DNA from: a bacterium
Lineage (GTDB): Bacteria > UBP14 > UBA6098 > 4484-93
Assembly: GCA_021158465.1 (NCBI GenBank)
Contig: JAGGUN010000045.1
Location: 5,218-69,217, forward strand
Direction: 5' to 3'
Length of the DNA stretch: 64,000 nucleotides
In this document: positions 28,245-37,068 of the stretch, piece after piece
Layout: each line of letters opens with the position of its first letter
Position numbering within the stretch: position 1 is the stretch's first letter
Program-made: the position numbers and the translations under genes
Notes under the pieces: model-generated
Seen by the model: only the letters and a program-made list of their open reading frames with translations
The model's database searches: none
Told to the model about the DNA's origin: nothing

Positions 28245-28592
28245 GGAAGGAGAGGACCGGGTAGTCGCCCCAAACTATGGGGAGGAAAGTCCGGACATAT
28301 GGAGCCCCGGTGCTGGGTAACACCCAGGGGAAGCAATTCCACGGAAAGTGCCACAGAAAAGATACCGCCTGAATTCTCAGGTAAGGGTGAAAAGGTGGTG
28401 TAAGAGACCACCACTCGAATGGAGACATTCGAGGTAGGGCAAACCCCACCGGATGCAAGGTCAAGCAGGAGGTGCCAGGCTCCAGGTAGACCTCCGGGTA
28501 GACCGCTTGAGGCTGGAAGCAATTCCAGCCCCAGATAGATGACTACCATCCATAGATGGATACAGAATCCGGCTTATAGGTTCTCTCCTTCC
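28245..28592 (+). ncRNA. rnpB: RNase P RNA, bacterial class A
   Basis: Catalytic RNA that matures tRNA 5' ends. The universal 5' core GAGGAAAGTCCGGAC starts near 28281 and the matching 3' core ACAGAATCCGGCTTAT lies at about 28562-28576. The terminal helix P1 pairs GGAAGGAGAGGACC (28245-28258) with GGTTCTCTCCTTCC (28579-28592), which fixes both ends. The repeated GGTAAGGGTGAAAAGGTGG and GGGCAAACCCCACC segments fit the specificity domain. Length about 348 nt. The recJ start codon follows 21 bp after the 3' end with no terminator between. Confidence 0.96.
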
Positions 28593-28613
28593 CAAGCCAC
28601 AAAAGGAGAAGTA

Positions 28614-30326
28614 ATGCTGTGGGTCCTTCAGAGAAACAAGAACAGAGCTAAATCCCTGGAGATAGCAAGGGAACTCAATATTCCAGAGGTTATCTCGCAG
28701 ATACTGGTGAACCGCGGGCTTGAAACAAGGGAAGAGATAAAAGAGTTCTTCTATCCATCTCTGGATAAACTCACCGACCCGTTCCTTCTGCCCGATATGT
28801 CCAGGGCAGTGGATAGAATCCTTCTTGCCCTCCGTAACCGCGAGAGAATTGTTATCTTCGGCGACTACGATGTCGATGGTATCACATCCACCGTGCTTCT
28901 GTACTCTGTCCTCCTTAACCTTGGAGCAGAGGTCGAATGGTACCTCCCCGATAGACAAATTGAAGGGTACGGACTCTCCAAGTTAGCGATAGACGAGGCA
29001 AAAAGTAAAGGAATATCGGTTATTATCACAGTCGACTGCGGAATAACGGGGATCGAAGAGATAGAATATGCCAAAAGCCTCGGGATAGAGACAATAGTCA
29101 CCGACCATCATGAGATAGGCGAGAAACTTCCTAATGCAGTTGCCGTCGTCGACCCGAGGCTCGGAGGACCAGACGCTACAAGAGAATTAGCAGGAGTGGG
29201 TGTTGCCTTCAAGCTCGCTTCTGCCCTGATTGAAGCAATCGGCGAGGATAAACAAAAGGTCTATCAGTACCTCGACCTTGTGGGTCTTGGCACCATTGCC
29301 GATATCGTCCCCCTGACGAGGGAAAACCGTATCCTTGCTAAATTTGGGCTCAGCGCGATAGAAAAGACCCAAAGAGTGGGCTTGAGAGCCCTTATGACCT
29401 CAGCAGGTCTGTGGGGAAAAGAACTATCCTCCTGGCACATCGTCTTTGGACTCGCACCGAGAATAAACGCCGTCGGCAGAATAGGAGACTCAGCCCTCGC
29501 CCTAAACCTCCTCCTGACCGATGATTTTCGAGAGGCGAAGAGACTCGCCAATATAATCGAGGAACAGAATACAGCGCGTAAGAGGATAGATGAGGCGATA
29601 CTCGAGGAAGCGGACCGTATGGTAAAGGAGCAGGTTAACCTCTCCAGGGAAAAGGCTATCGTGCTTGCATCGGACAGATGGCATATAGGGGTTATCGGTA
29701 TTGTGGCATCACGCCTCGCCGAACGCTATAACCGCCCAACCGTCCTCATCTCAACCCAAGACGGAGAAGGCAAAGGCTCAGCCAGAAGCATCCCAAACTT
29801 CCACTTGCTGAACGCCATAAAGAGCAGTTCACAACATCTTCTCAAATACGGCGGACACAAATACGCAGCCGGTCTGAGCATCGAGATAGATAAGATTGAG
29901 AGCTTTAAGAAGGAGTTTGTCCAGTATGCCACGGAGAACCTGCAGGATGAGGATATGGTTCCTGTCCTCTCCATAGACGGAGTACTTACTCCAGAGGAGA
30001 TAACAGAGGAGTTAGTAGACTGGTTGGAGCTGTTCGCCCCTCACGGTCCAGAGAATATGAGACCTGTGTTCCTGCTGGAAAACGCAAAGCTATATGGAAC
30101 ACCCCGAATCGTCGGGAAAGGACACCTCAGAATGTGTATCCACAACTACCACCAACCATTAAATGTCATCGGATTCAACCTCGGAAGCTACTACCCAGAG
30201 ATAGTGGCGGGAACAAAACCGCTTCACCTGGCTTTCATCCTTGAACACGAAACCTATCAAGGCAGACGCTTAATTCAGCTCCGAATCAGGGATCTGAAAC
30301 TCGGTGACTGGAGGCGGCAAACTTGA
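28614..30326 (+). CDS. recJ: Single-stranded-DNA exonuclease RecJ
   Basis: 570-residue 5'-3' exonuclease of the DHH superfamily used in recombination and repair. Motifs: GDYDVDGITST (I), TVDCGITG (II), TDHHEIGE (III), a later DHHA1 domain with YGGHKYAAGLSI, and a C-terminal OB-like region. ATG 28614 follows AAAAGGAGAAGTA; an upstream frame from 28539 lies inside rnpB and is not used. It heads a row of overlapping genes (recJ, cobO, citDEF, pdxJ, xseA). Its ribosome site is complementary to the 3' strand of rnpB helix P1. Confidence 0.96.
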   Translation: MLWVLQRNKNRAKSLEIARELNIPEVISQILVNRGLETREEIKEFFYPSLDKLTDPFLLPDMSRAVDRILLALRNRERIVIFGDYDVDGITSTVLLYSVLLNLGAEVEWYLPDRQIEGYGLSKLAIDEAKSKGISVIITVDCGITGIEEIEYAKSLGIETIVTDHHEIGEKLPNAVAVVDPRLGGPDATRELAGVGVAFKLASALIEAIGEDKQKVYQYLDLVGLGTIADIVPLTRENRILAKFGLSAIEKTQRVGLRALMTSAGLWGKELSSWHIVFGLAPRINAVGRIGDSALALNLLLTDDFREAKRLANIIEEQNTARKRIDEAILEEADRMVKEQVNLSREKAIVLASDRWHIGVIGIVASRLAERYNRPTVLISTQDGEGKGSARSIPNFHLLNAIKSSSQHLLKYGGHKYAAGLSIEIDKIESFKKEFVQYATENLQDEDMVPVLSIDGVLTPEEITEELVDWLELFAPHGPENMRPVFLLENAKLYGTPRIVGKGHLRMCIHNYHQPLNVIGFNLGSYYPEIVAGTKPLHLAFILEHETYQGRRLIQLRIRDLKLGDWRRQT

Positions 30327-30829
30327 TCCTCGTCTTCACAGGGGAAGGCAAAGGGAAAACAACCGCCGCACTTGGATGTGCTATCAGGGCAAAAGGACGA
30401 GATAAGAAGGTTATCCTCATCCAATTCTTAAAAGGCTCAAACACGGGCGAGGTCTTGCTTATACACAAACTTAACCTTTTTCCGATATACCGCTTCGGCA
30501 CAGAAAACTTTTTCTACCCCAAATCCCCAGACCAAAAAATTGTTGACCTTGTCAAAAAAGGAATTAAATTTGCTCTGGAACTCATCTCTTCCAGGGAGTT
30601 CGACATCCTCATTCTCGATGAATTGAATATTGTCTTCCATTTGGGAATAGCAGAACCGGAGGAGTTTCTAAAAGCAGTGGAAACCCTCCCTAAGGAGAAG
30701 CATATAATCATAACCGGGCGAGACGCCCCAGAAAGTATCATCGAACGAGCAGATCTGGTGACCGAGATGAGAGAAATCAAACATTATTTTACAGCAACAG
30801 GAAAAACGATAAACGGTTTGGACATCTGA
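30323..30829 (+). CDS. cobO: Cob(I)alamin adenosyltransferase, CobO/BtuR family
   Basis: 168-residue ATP-dependent corrinoid adenosyltransferase producing adenosylcobalamin. The P-loop GEGKGKTTAALG near the N-terminus, IQFLKGSNTGE, and the Walker B-like LILDELN with nearby EIKHYF are the family pattern. The start is TTG in a TTGA overlap with the recJ stop. No other cobalamin biosynthesis gene is in the window, so it probably serves corrinoid salvage. Confidence 0.88.
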   Translation: MILVFTGEGKGKTTAALGCAIRAKGRDKKVILIQFLKGSNTGEVLLIHKLNLFPIYRFGTENFFYPKSPDQKIVDLVKKGIKFALELISSREFDILILDELNIVFHLGIAEPEEFLKAVETLPKEKHIIITGRDAPESIIERADLVTEMREIKHYFTATGKTINGLDI

Positions 30830-30853
30830 GAGCTTGAAGACGGCGAGGGAAAA

Positions 30854-31138
30854 ATGAAAATCACCAAGACAGGAGAAACAGGCAGAAAGGAAAAAGGCGA
30901 TATCTATGTGAAGATCGAACCCGCCCCTGAAGGAACCGGGCTAAAGATCGACCTAACAAGCTCAGTGGAGAGGCTCTACGGGGACAAAATAAGGCAGACT
31001 ATACTGGATATTCTCGAGGAGTTCGGCGTTGAGGACGCCCGTTTGACAGCTGTTGACCACGGGGCGTTAGACTTTGTCATCCGAGCACGGGTCGAGGCGG
31101 CTCTTACCTACTATTCCAGGGAGGAGATCTCAATATGA
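30854..31138 (+). CDS. citD: Citrate lyase acyl carrier protein (gamma) lacking the cofactor serine
   Basis: 94 residues aligning with CitD without gaps at the N-terminus. CitD normally carries 2'-(5''-phosphoribosyl)-3'-dephospho-CoA on Ser14 in an ESGD context. Here positions 13-16 read EKGD, so the serine is Lys14, and no serine occurs before about residue 36. The conserved middle (TSSVERLYGDKIRQTILDIL) and end (GALDFVIRARVEAAL) are intact. It overlaps citE by four bases (ATGA). The family call is secure; whether the protein is a working carrier is doubtful. Confidence 0.9.
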   Translation: MKITKTGETGRKEKGDIYVKIEPAPEGTGLKIDLTSSVERLYGDKIRQTILDILEEFGVEDARLTAVDHGALDFVIRARVEAALTYYSREEISI

Positions 31139-32034
31139 GAAGTGGTAAAAACAGGCTCCGGCGCTCGAGACTCTATATTCCAGGAAACAATCCTTCTTTT
31201 ATGTACAACGCTAGGCTGTATGGGGCAGATTGCCTTATACTCGACCTTGAAGACGCTGTCGCCCCACTGGAAAAGGACGCCGCAAGAATCCTGGTAAAGC
31301 ACGCAATAAAGAGGATCGACTGGGGCAACTCAGAGCTTATTGTCAGAATTAACCCGCTTAACTCCGGCTTCGGCAGAGAAGATATAAGGGTGATAGCTCC
31401 GATGGCTCCAAATGCAATCCTGATCCCTAAATGTGAGTCTGCTCACGATGTCAATGCAGTAGAGGAACTTGTGACCGACTACGCCAGAAGTCAAGGAGTG
31501 TACGAGGAGATATACCTTATACCTTTGATCGAAACAGCAAAGGGTGTGCTAAATGCGTACGAGATAGCATCCGCTTCGCCAAACATCTGCGCTATCACAT
31601 TCGGAGCAGAGGATTTCACAAAGGATATGGGTATCTCTCGCACCAGAGAAGGGAAAGAAACATTCATCGCTCGCTCCATTATCGCTATGGCAGCAAAAGC
31701 CGCCAGAGTGCAGGCACTCGACACCGTCTTCTCCGACATAAACGACATAGATGGACTCATCGAATCCGCAAAGGAAGCAAAAATGCTTGGCTTCGACGGC
31801 AAAGGGCTTATCCACCCGTCCCAGATAGAACCCGTGCACAAGGTCTTCACACCAACAAAAGAAGAGATAGAATACGCAAGCAAGGTCGTTGCTGCATATG
31901 AGGCGGCAAAATCCGAAGGGAAAGGAATCGTTGCACTCGGTAGCAAGATGATAGATAAGCCCGTCGTCGAGAGGGCAATCCACACAATCGAGTACGCAAA
32001 GCAACTTGGGCTTATAAAAGAAGAGGAAAGATAA
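31135..32034 (+). CDS. citE: Citrate lyase beta subunit (citryl-CoA lyase)
   Basis: 299-residue HpcH/HpaI-fold lyase that splits citryl thioester into oxaloacetate and acetyl thioester. Signature segments: RRSRLYIPGNNP, the metal/CoA site DLEDAVAP, ITFGAEDFTKDMG and DGKGLIHPSQI. It overlaps citD by four bases and is immediately followed by citF (stop TAA, then ATG). Cytoplasmic. No citC, citX or citG is nearby. Confidence 0.95.
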   Translation: MRSGKNRLRRSRLYIPGNNPSFMYNARLYGADCLILDLEDAVAPLEKDAARILVKHAIKRIDWGNSELIVRINPLNSGFGREDIRVIAPMAPNAILIPKCESAHDVNAVEELVTDYARSQGVYEEIYLIPLIETAKGVLNAYEIASASPNICAITFGAEDFTKDMGISRTREGKETFIARSIIAMAAKAARVQALDTVFSDINDIDGLIESAKEAKMLGFDGKGLIHPSQIEPVHKVFTPTKEEIEYASKVVAAYEAAKSEGKGIVALGSKMIDKPVVERAIHTIEYAKQLGLIKEEER

Positions 32035-33579
32035 ATGGAATATAGGAAGAACGCCGTTGGAAGGCTTATCCCCAAAGAAGTCGAGGGAAGAAAACTTGTC
32101 CCGTTCAAAGGAGCGTTCGCCTATAGGAAAAAAGGACGCAAAGCCTCTCCGCCAATATCCTACTCCGAGCCAGGAGAAAAGAAACTCTGCAAAAGCCTTA
32201 AGGACGCCATACGAGCAGCAGGCTTGAAGGACGGAATGACTATCTCCTTCCATCACCACCTACGAAACGGAGACGGTGTGGTAAATATGGTATTAGATAC
32301 CATCGCAGAGATGGGGATAAAAGGGCTAACACTTGCTCCATCGGCTCTGTTCCCTGTCCACGCTCCAGTAATCGAGCACATCAAGAACGGCGTCATAAGA
32401 AACATCCAAGGAAGTATGAACGGACCGGTCGGGGAGTTCGTTTCCTATGGCGGACTACCAACTACTGCGATCCTAAGAAGCCACGGTGGACGGGTCCGAG
32501 CCATCGAAGACGGAACCCTCCATATAGATGTCGCATTCATCGCTGCATCATCGGCAGACGACCACGGTAACCTAAACGGGGTATACGGTAAGTCACAGTT
32601 CGGACCACTGGCTTACGCTATGGCTGATGCCATGTACGCTGACAAATCCATCGCCATAACAGATACACTCCTCCCCTATCCTAATCTGCCAATATCGATT
32701 CCCGCTGTATATGTGGACTACATCGTCGTCGTTGACTCGATCGGGGACCCATCTGGGATAGTTTCCGGAACCACACGAATAACACGCAGTCCAACAAGAC
32801 TCCTGATTGCAAAATATGCTGCCCAGTTCATCAAGGAATCCGGACTGCTTAAGGACGGCTTCTCCTTCCAGACCGGAGCAGGTGGAATATCGCTTGCCAT
32901 CACCAAATTCCTGGGCGAGATGATGGAAAGGGAAGGTATCAAAGGAAGTTTCATAAATGGCGGTATCACGAGGTTTGCCGTCGAACTCTTTCATAAAGGG
33001 ATAGTTCATTCTCTATTCGACGGACAGGTATTCGACACCGAAAGCGTAGACTCGTTCCGGGATGACACAAGGCACGCGGAAACAAGTATGTCACAGTACG
33101 CCAATATCCATAGCAAAGGCTGCCTCGTTAACAAGCAGGATGTAGGATTTCTCGGTGCAACGGAGGTTGACATCAATTTCAATGTCAATGTGAATACCCA
33201 CTCAGACGGATTGCTTCTCCACGGGATAGGTGGGCATCAAGATGTAGCTGCAGGAGCAAAGCTGTCGATGATAGTTGTGCCGTCATTCAGGAACAGGATA
33301 CCTGTAATAAAGGAATCTGTCACTACAGTGACCACTCCAGGAGAGACCATAGATGTGGTGGTAACCGAGCGCGGAATCGCAATAAACCCGAGACGAGAGG
33401 ACCTCATCGAGCGAATGAAGGGGTCATCCCTACCGATAAAACCGATTGAAGAGCTAAAGGATGAGGTGGAAAAGACCTGCGGTAAACCAGCCCCACCAAA
33501 GCTCAAAGACAGGATAATTGCACTCATTGAGTACAGGGACGGCACATATATCGATGTCGTCAGGGAGGTAGAGAGATAA
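32035..33579 (+). CDS. citF: Citrate lyase alpha subunit (citrate CoA-transferase)
   Basis: 514 residues of the CitF family. It exchanges the acetyl group on the carrier for citrate to make a citryl thioester. Features include MTISFHHHLRNGD near residue 80, GPVGEFVSYGG, the FQTGAGGISLAITKF segment containing the expected active-site region, and ERGIAINPRR near the end. It abuts citE exactly and shares one base with pdxJ (TAATG). With citD and citE this would allow anaerobic citrate cleavage, or the reverse use of citrate to feed acetyl groups. Confidence 0.95.
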   Translation: MEYRKNAVGRLIPKEVEGRKLVPFKGAFAYRKKGRKASPPISYSEPGEKKLCKSLKDAIRAAGLKDGMTISFHHHLRNGDGVVNMVLDTIAEMGIKGLTLAPSALFPVHAPVIEHIKNGVIRNIQGSMNGPVGEFVSYGGLPTTAILRSHGGRVRAIEDGTLHIDVAFIAASSADDHGNLNGVYGKSQFGPLAYAMADAMYADKSIAITDTLLPYPNLPISIPAVYVDYIVVVDSIGDPSGIVSGTTRITRSPTRLLIAKYAAQFIKESGLLKDGFSFQTGAGGISLAITKFLGEMMEREGIKGSFINGGITRFAVELFHKGIVHSLFDGQVFDTESVDSFRDDTRHAETSMSQYANIHSKGCLVNKQDVGFLGATEVDINFNVNVNTHSDGLLLHGIGGHQDVAAGAKLSMIVVPSFRNRIPVIKESVTTVTTPGETIDVVVTERGIAINPRREDLIERMKGSSLPIKPIEELKDEVEKTCGKPAPPKLKDRIIALIEYRDGTYIDVVREVER

Positions 33580-34307
33580 TGGCAAGGCTGAGCGTCAACA
33601 TCGACCATATAGCAACCCTCCGCGAAGCAAGAGGAGGTGTTCCCTACCCGGAGCCTGTGTTTGCGGCGGGTATAATCGAATCAGCAGGAGCAGACGGAAT
33701 AACTGTCCACCTCCGCGGAGACAGACGCCACATTCAGGAAAGGGATCTAAGGCTCTTACGGCAGGTAGTAGCCACCCATCTGACCCTCGAGATCGCTCCA
33801 AACGACGATGTGCTCGACATAGCAAAGGAAGTGAAACCAGATATGGTGACACTCGTCCCGGAGTCGCCGTCAGAGAAGACAACAACAGGCGGCTTAAACC
33901 TACTTGACAGACCAAAGTACATAGAGAATGCAGTAGCCAGACTCCAGCACTCGGACATTGTAGTATCTGCTTTCGTCGAACCAGACCCAGAGATGATAAA
34001 AGCAGCAGCAGAGCTCGGCTTCGACTTCGTCGAAATAAATACGAAATCGTATGTGGAGGCTAAAGACCTCTTAGATGAGCTCAACCAGTTTCGTCAAATC
34101 GAGAAGATGGCAGCCTATGCCAACAAGCTACACCTCGGTGTGAACGTCGGGCACGGACTAACCTACCAGAATGTCCGCAACCTCGCCAGGTTGAAAACCG
34201 TAGAGGAATTCTCCATCGGGCATTCTATCATCGCAAGAGCAGTATTCGTCGGTCTTTATCAAGCAGTCAAGGATATGCTGAAAATCATTCGCAACCCCGA
34301 ACCCTGA
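33579..34307 (+). CDS. pdxJ: Pyridoxine 5'-phosphate synthase
   Basis: 242-residue TIM-barrel enzyme that condenses 1-deoxyxylulose 5-phosphate with 3-amino-2-oxopropyl phosphate in vitamin B6 synthesis. It shows LSVNIDHIATLREARGG, the GADGITVHLRGDRRHIQ loop, PEMVTLVPE-like DMVTLVPESP and the late GLTYQNV/FSIGHSIIARA segments. One-base overlaps with citF and xseA place it in the same transcript. pdxA is not in the window. Confidence 0.96.
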   Translation: MARLSVNIDHIATLREARGGVPYPEPVFAAGIIESAGADGITVHLRGDRRHIQERDLRLLRQVVATHLTLEIAPNDDVLDIAKEVKPDMVTLVPESPSEKTTTGGLNLLDRPKYIENAVARLQHSDIVVSAFVEPDPEMIKAAAELGFDFVEINTKSYVEAKDLLDELNQFRQIEKMAAYANKLHLGVNVGHGLTYQNVRNLARLKTVEEFSIGHSIIARAVFVGLYQAVKDMLKIIRNPEP

Positions 34308-35500
34308 TGGAACAGCCTCTCACCGTATCAGAACTTGCAGAACTTATCAAGTTCAACATTGAAGGATTATTCCCGACCGGGCTATGGGTCACAGGAGAGA
34401 TACGAGAATGGAAACCTCATTCATCCGGGCATATATACTTCACACTCATCGATAGAAAAAGCCAAATAGCTTGCATCATCTGGCGCTCAACAGCTGCAAC
34501 CTTAGACCTCTCCGAGATCGAAGAGGGAATGCAGGTCGAACTTTTCGCAAGGCTGACAACATACCAACGCCAGAGCCAGTACCAGCTCATCGTCTCAAGG
34601 CTACTACCAAAAGGTGTCGGCGAAAGAGCGATACTCTTCAAGAGACTCAAGGAAAAACTGGAGAAGGAGGGGCTGTTTAATCCAGAATTCAAGAAGCCTA
34701 TTCCTACCTTCCCTGAGGTGATCGGGGTCATCACCTCACCGACCGGAGCCGCAATAAGAGATATCATCAATGTTGCAACGAGACGAGCACCTCACATAAC
34801 AATAATCCTTCGCCCGACAATCGTCCAAGGGAAAGAAGCCGCCAGAGACATCGCCGAAGGGATAAAAGAAATGGATGAACACGGGGGGATAGACCTACTA
34901 ATAGTTGGCAGAGGCGGCGGTAGTGAGGAAGACCTATGGTGTTTTAACGAGGAGATAGTCGCCAGAGCAATATTCTCCTGCAGGACACCCGTTATATCCG
35001 CCGTCGGACACGAAACGGACTTCTCAATATCCGACTTCGTGGCAGATGTGCGAGCACCTACACCATCCGCAGCAGCAGAAATCGCCGTCCCAGATGTCCC
35101 TGAGCTTATGAAAAAACAGACACAACGGCTAAACTCTGTAGGAACCAGCCTACTCGCAGAAGTATCAGCTAATAGAGAAAAACTACAAGCCGCTATCTCA
35201 AGCTATGGATTCCGCAGCGTTAAGGATAGGGTTATGATAGAATACCAAACACTCGACAACCTTATGGAAACCGCCACAAGAGAAATAAATAACACAATTA
35301 AGAGCCGCTCATCGGCGCTCAAAAACCTCGAAAGCAAACTCTCATCCCTCTCACCAATCAATATAATGAAAAGGGGATACTCAGTGGTCTACAAACAGAA
35401 AAAGGTTATCTCCGATTCCCTCCTACTCACCAAAGGAGACACGATAAGCATCAGATTCTATAGGGGCAAAGCGGAAGGAGAAATAAAAGAAGTAGAATAG
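34307..35500 (+). CDS. xseA: Exodeoxyribonuclease VII large subunit
   Basis: 397-residue large subunit of exonuclease VII. N-terminal OB fold (about 1-100; LWVTGEIREWKPHSSGHIYF), catalytic core with TSPTGAAIRDI, GRGGGSEEDLWCFN, SAVGHETDFS and RAPTPSAAAE, and a C-terminal coiled coil ending MKRGYSVV. It shares a TGATG overlap with pdxJ. Its stop directly abuts the stop of a small gene on the other strand. The usual xseB partner is not visible next to it. Confidence 0.96.
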   Translation: MEQPLTVSELAELIKFNIEGLFPTGLWVTGEIREWKPHSSGHIYFTLIDRKSQIACIIWRSTAATLDLSEIEEGMQVELFARLTTYQRQSQYQLIVSRLLPKGVGERAILFKRLKEKLEKEGLFNPEFKKPIPTFPEVIGVITSPTGAAIRDIINVATRRAPHITIILRPTIVQGKEAARDIAEGIKEMDEHGGIDLLIVGRGGGSEEDLWCFNEEIVARAIFSCRTPVISAVGHETDFSISDFVADVRAPTPSAAAEIAVPDVPELMKKQTQRLNSVGTSLLAEVSANREKLQAAISSYGFRSVKDRVMIEYQTLDNLMETATREINNTIKSRSSALKNLESKLSSLSPINIMKRGYSVVYKQKKVISDSLLLTKGDTISIRFYRGKAEGEIKEVE

Positions 35501-35677
35501 CTACCTCTTCTCTTTGCTCTTTTTCCTCCTCTCCGCATACATCCTATACAACATACCAAGGGCAATCAACATTACAACGGCAGCAGCAACACCCCCTGTC
35601 AAAACAGGAAGTCCCAACACAGAAGAAACCAATATAAATACTCCCAGAAGAAACAGAATAATGACCCAAAAAGTCAT
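35501..35677 (-). CDS. 58-residue membrane protein (duplicate of upstream gene)
   Basis: Frame from ATG 35677 to TAG 35501. The start overlaps the stop of the upstream gene (ATGA) and GGAGGAGG lies 8-9 nt before it. The product has two hydrophobic segments (VIILFLLGVFILVSSVLGL and GVAAAVVMLIALGMLYR) and a very basic tail (ERRKKSKEKR). It is clearly related to the gene before it: W at position 4, FxLGxFxLxxSxL, and LGxLYR. No known function. Its stop touches the stop of xseA on the other strand. Confidence 0.7.
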   Translation of the reverse strand: MTFWVIILFLLGVFILVSSVLGLPVLTGGVAAAVVMLIALGMLYRMYAERRKKSKEKR

Positions 35678-35910
35678 TCTTTTTCCTCCTCCTGTTGTTG
35701 CATTTTCTCTTCGAGCTCTTTAAGCCGCCGCTGGTATGCCTCTTTTTCACCCTTTCTTACCTTTACCTCAATTCGGTAAAGCACTCCAAGCGAGACCAGC
35801 ATAATCCCTATTCCGCACGCCTGAAAGATAACTGGCTCAGGCTCGGGTAAAAGAGAGTTTATAAGGGTAAAGAGCCCGAGAACGAAAATGATGATACTCC
35901 AAACAACCAT
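35674..35910 (-). CDS. 78-residue membrane protein with charged coiled-coil tail
   Basis: Two hydrophobic segments (IIIFVLGLFTLINSLL, FQACGIGIMLVSLGVLYR) followed by an about 35-residue Lys/Glu-rich helix likely to form a coiled coil in the cytoplasm. ATG 35910 has GAGGAGG upstream. It is the larger copy of the tandem pair with the 58-residue protein and is translationally coupled to it. No family recognised. Confidence 0.65.
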   Translation of the reverse strand: MVVWSIIIFVLGLFTLINSLLPEPEPVIFQACGIGIMLVSLGVLYRIEVKVRKGEKEAYQRRLKELEEKMQQQEEEKE

Positions 35911-35940
35911 CCTCTCCTCCTCGCTATTTAGAATGAAAAC

Positions 35941-37068
35941 TTATCCTACCACAGATGGTTCCACTATTAGCTCCCCCTTCTCAAACCTATCGAGAGAAAG
36001 AGGAGAGATATCTATATCCGGCTTTATACCCAGAATCAGCTTAGCCATAATCTCCGCTGTCTTCGGCGCTATCATAAACCCATGCCCAGAAAACCCAACA
36101 GCAACAAAAAATCCCGGCAATACCTCACCAAGTATCGGCTGACTATCCGGGGTCTTATTATACAATCCTGCCCACTGCCTCACAACGGAAAGCTCACCAA
36201 ATACAGGCAGTATCGATGTGACCTCGCGCGCAACATGCTCCAGGAACTGCCAGCTGGAATTCGTATTGTAACCTGGCTCCTCATCTTCAGCTATCCCGAG
36301 GACAAAGCTCCCATGCGGAACCTGCTGTACATAAATCCCCGATGTGAACGAGATAACCATACAGTCAAACATACGAGGGACAGGAGCGGTAACAAGAATT
36401 TGATGACGCTCCGAGTATGTAGGAAGATCGACGCCAACCATAGCAGCGACCGGCTTGGAATAGCCACCTGCCGCATTCACAAGACAACCTACCTCAAAAT
36501 CTCCCCTGTTCGTCCTCAATCTGAATACGCCGTTCAACCTCTCGACACCAGTAACCTCTGTGAACTTCATAATCTTCACACCGAGACGCTCTGCCGCCTT
36601 GGCATAAGCATAGTTGGTCAAAAGTGGATTGGCATGCCCATCCGTGGGACAGAATGTAGCAGCGATGAAAACCTCTGGGTTGAGATAAGGAACTATCTCA
36701 AGAGCCTCTTCAACGGTTATAACCCTCGAAGGTATGCCGAGCGAGTTCTGAAGGGAGACATTCCTTTCAAACTGCTCAAGCTGCTTCTCCGTGTGAGCAA
36801 GGACAAGATACCCCCCTTGCCTGAACTCGATGTCTACCCCAAGCTCGGACGATAACTGCTCAAATATCTTAACACTCCCTCTGGCGAGGCGACAGTTCAT
36901 TTCAAGACCCCACTGCTGGCGGACGCCTGCCCCACACCGACCGGTTGAACCTGCCCCAGGATACTGCTTCTCAAATACAACAACATCCTTCTCTCCAAGC
37001 CTTGCCAGATTATAAGCTATTGCACAACCAACTACTCCACCGCCTATTATACCAACATCAAAGTTCAC
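35941..37068 (-). CDS. FAD-dependent amino-acid/amine oxidoreductase (DAO family)
   Basis: 375-residue flavoprotein of the D-amino-acid oxidase/sarcosine oxidase beta/glycine oxidase group. The FAD dinucleotide motif GIIGGGVVGCAIAYNLAR is at the N-terminus, TGRCGAGVRQQW follows, and the FAD-tail region reads GFFVAVGFSGHGFMIAP. No signal peptide. ATG 37068 overlaps the stop of the [2Fe-2S] gene (ATGA), so the two proteins probably form a complex in which electrons leave the flavin through the cluster. The substrate (sarcosine, proline, hydroxyproline, glycine or a D-amino acid) cannot be told from sequence. Confidence 0.9.
   Translation of the reverse strand: MNFDVGIIGGGVVGCAIAYNLARLGEKDVVVFEKQYPGAGSTGRCGAGVRQQWGLEMNCRLARGSVKIFEQLSSELGVDIEFRQGGYLVLAHTEKQLEQFERNVSLQNSLGIPSRVITVEEALEIVPYLNPEVFIAATFCPTDGHANPLLTNYAYAKAAERLGVKIMKFTEVTGVERLNGVFRLRTNRGDFEVGCLVNAAGGYSKPVAAMVGVDLPTYSERHQILVTAPVPRMFDCMVISFTSGIYVQQVPHGSFVLGIAEDEEPGYNTNSSWQFLEHVAREVTSILPVFGELSVVRQWAGLYNKTPDSQPILGEVLPGFFVAVGFSGHGFMIAPKTAEIMAKLILGIKPDIDISPLSLDRFEKGELIVEPSVVG

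Noticed and set aside
28539-28613. Extended recJ N-terminus from ATG 28539
   Set aside because: That stretch is the 3' part of RNase P RNA; ATG 28614 has a proper ribosome site.
32034-32259. Long minus-strand frames inside citE/citF (such as 31549-32259)
   Set aside because: Antisense to highly conserved genes; they arise from codon bias, not from a gene.
35500-35530. xseB downstream of xseA
   Set aside because: No small plus-strand frame with the XseB pattern follows; the strand switches immediately.
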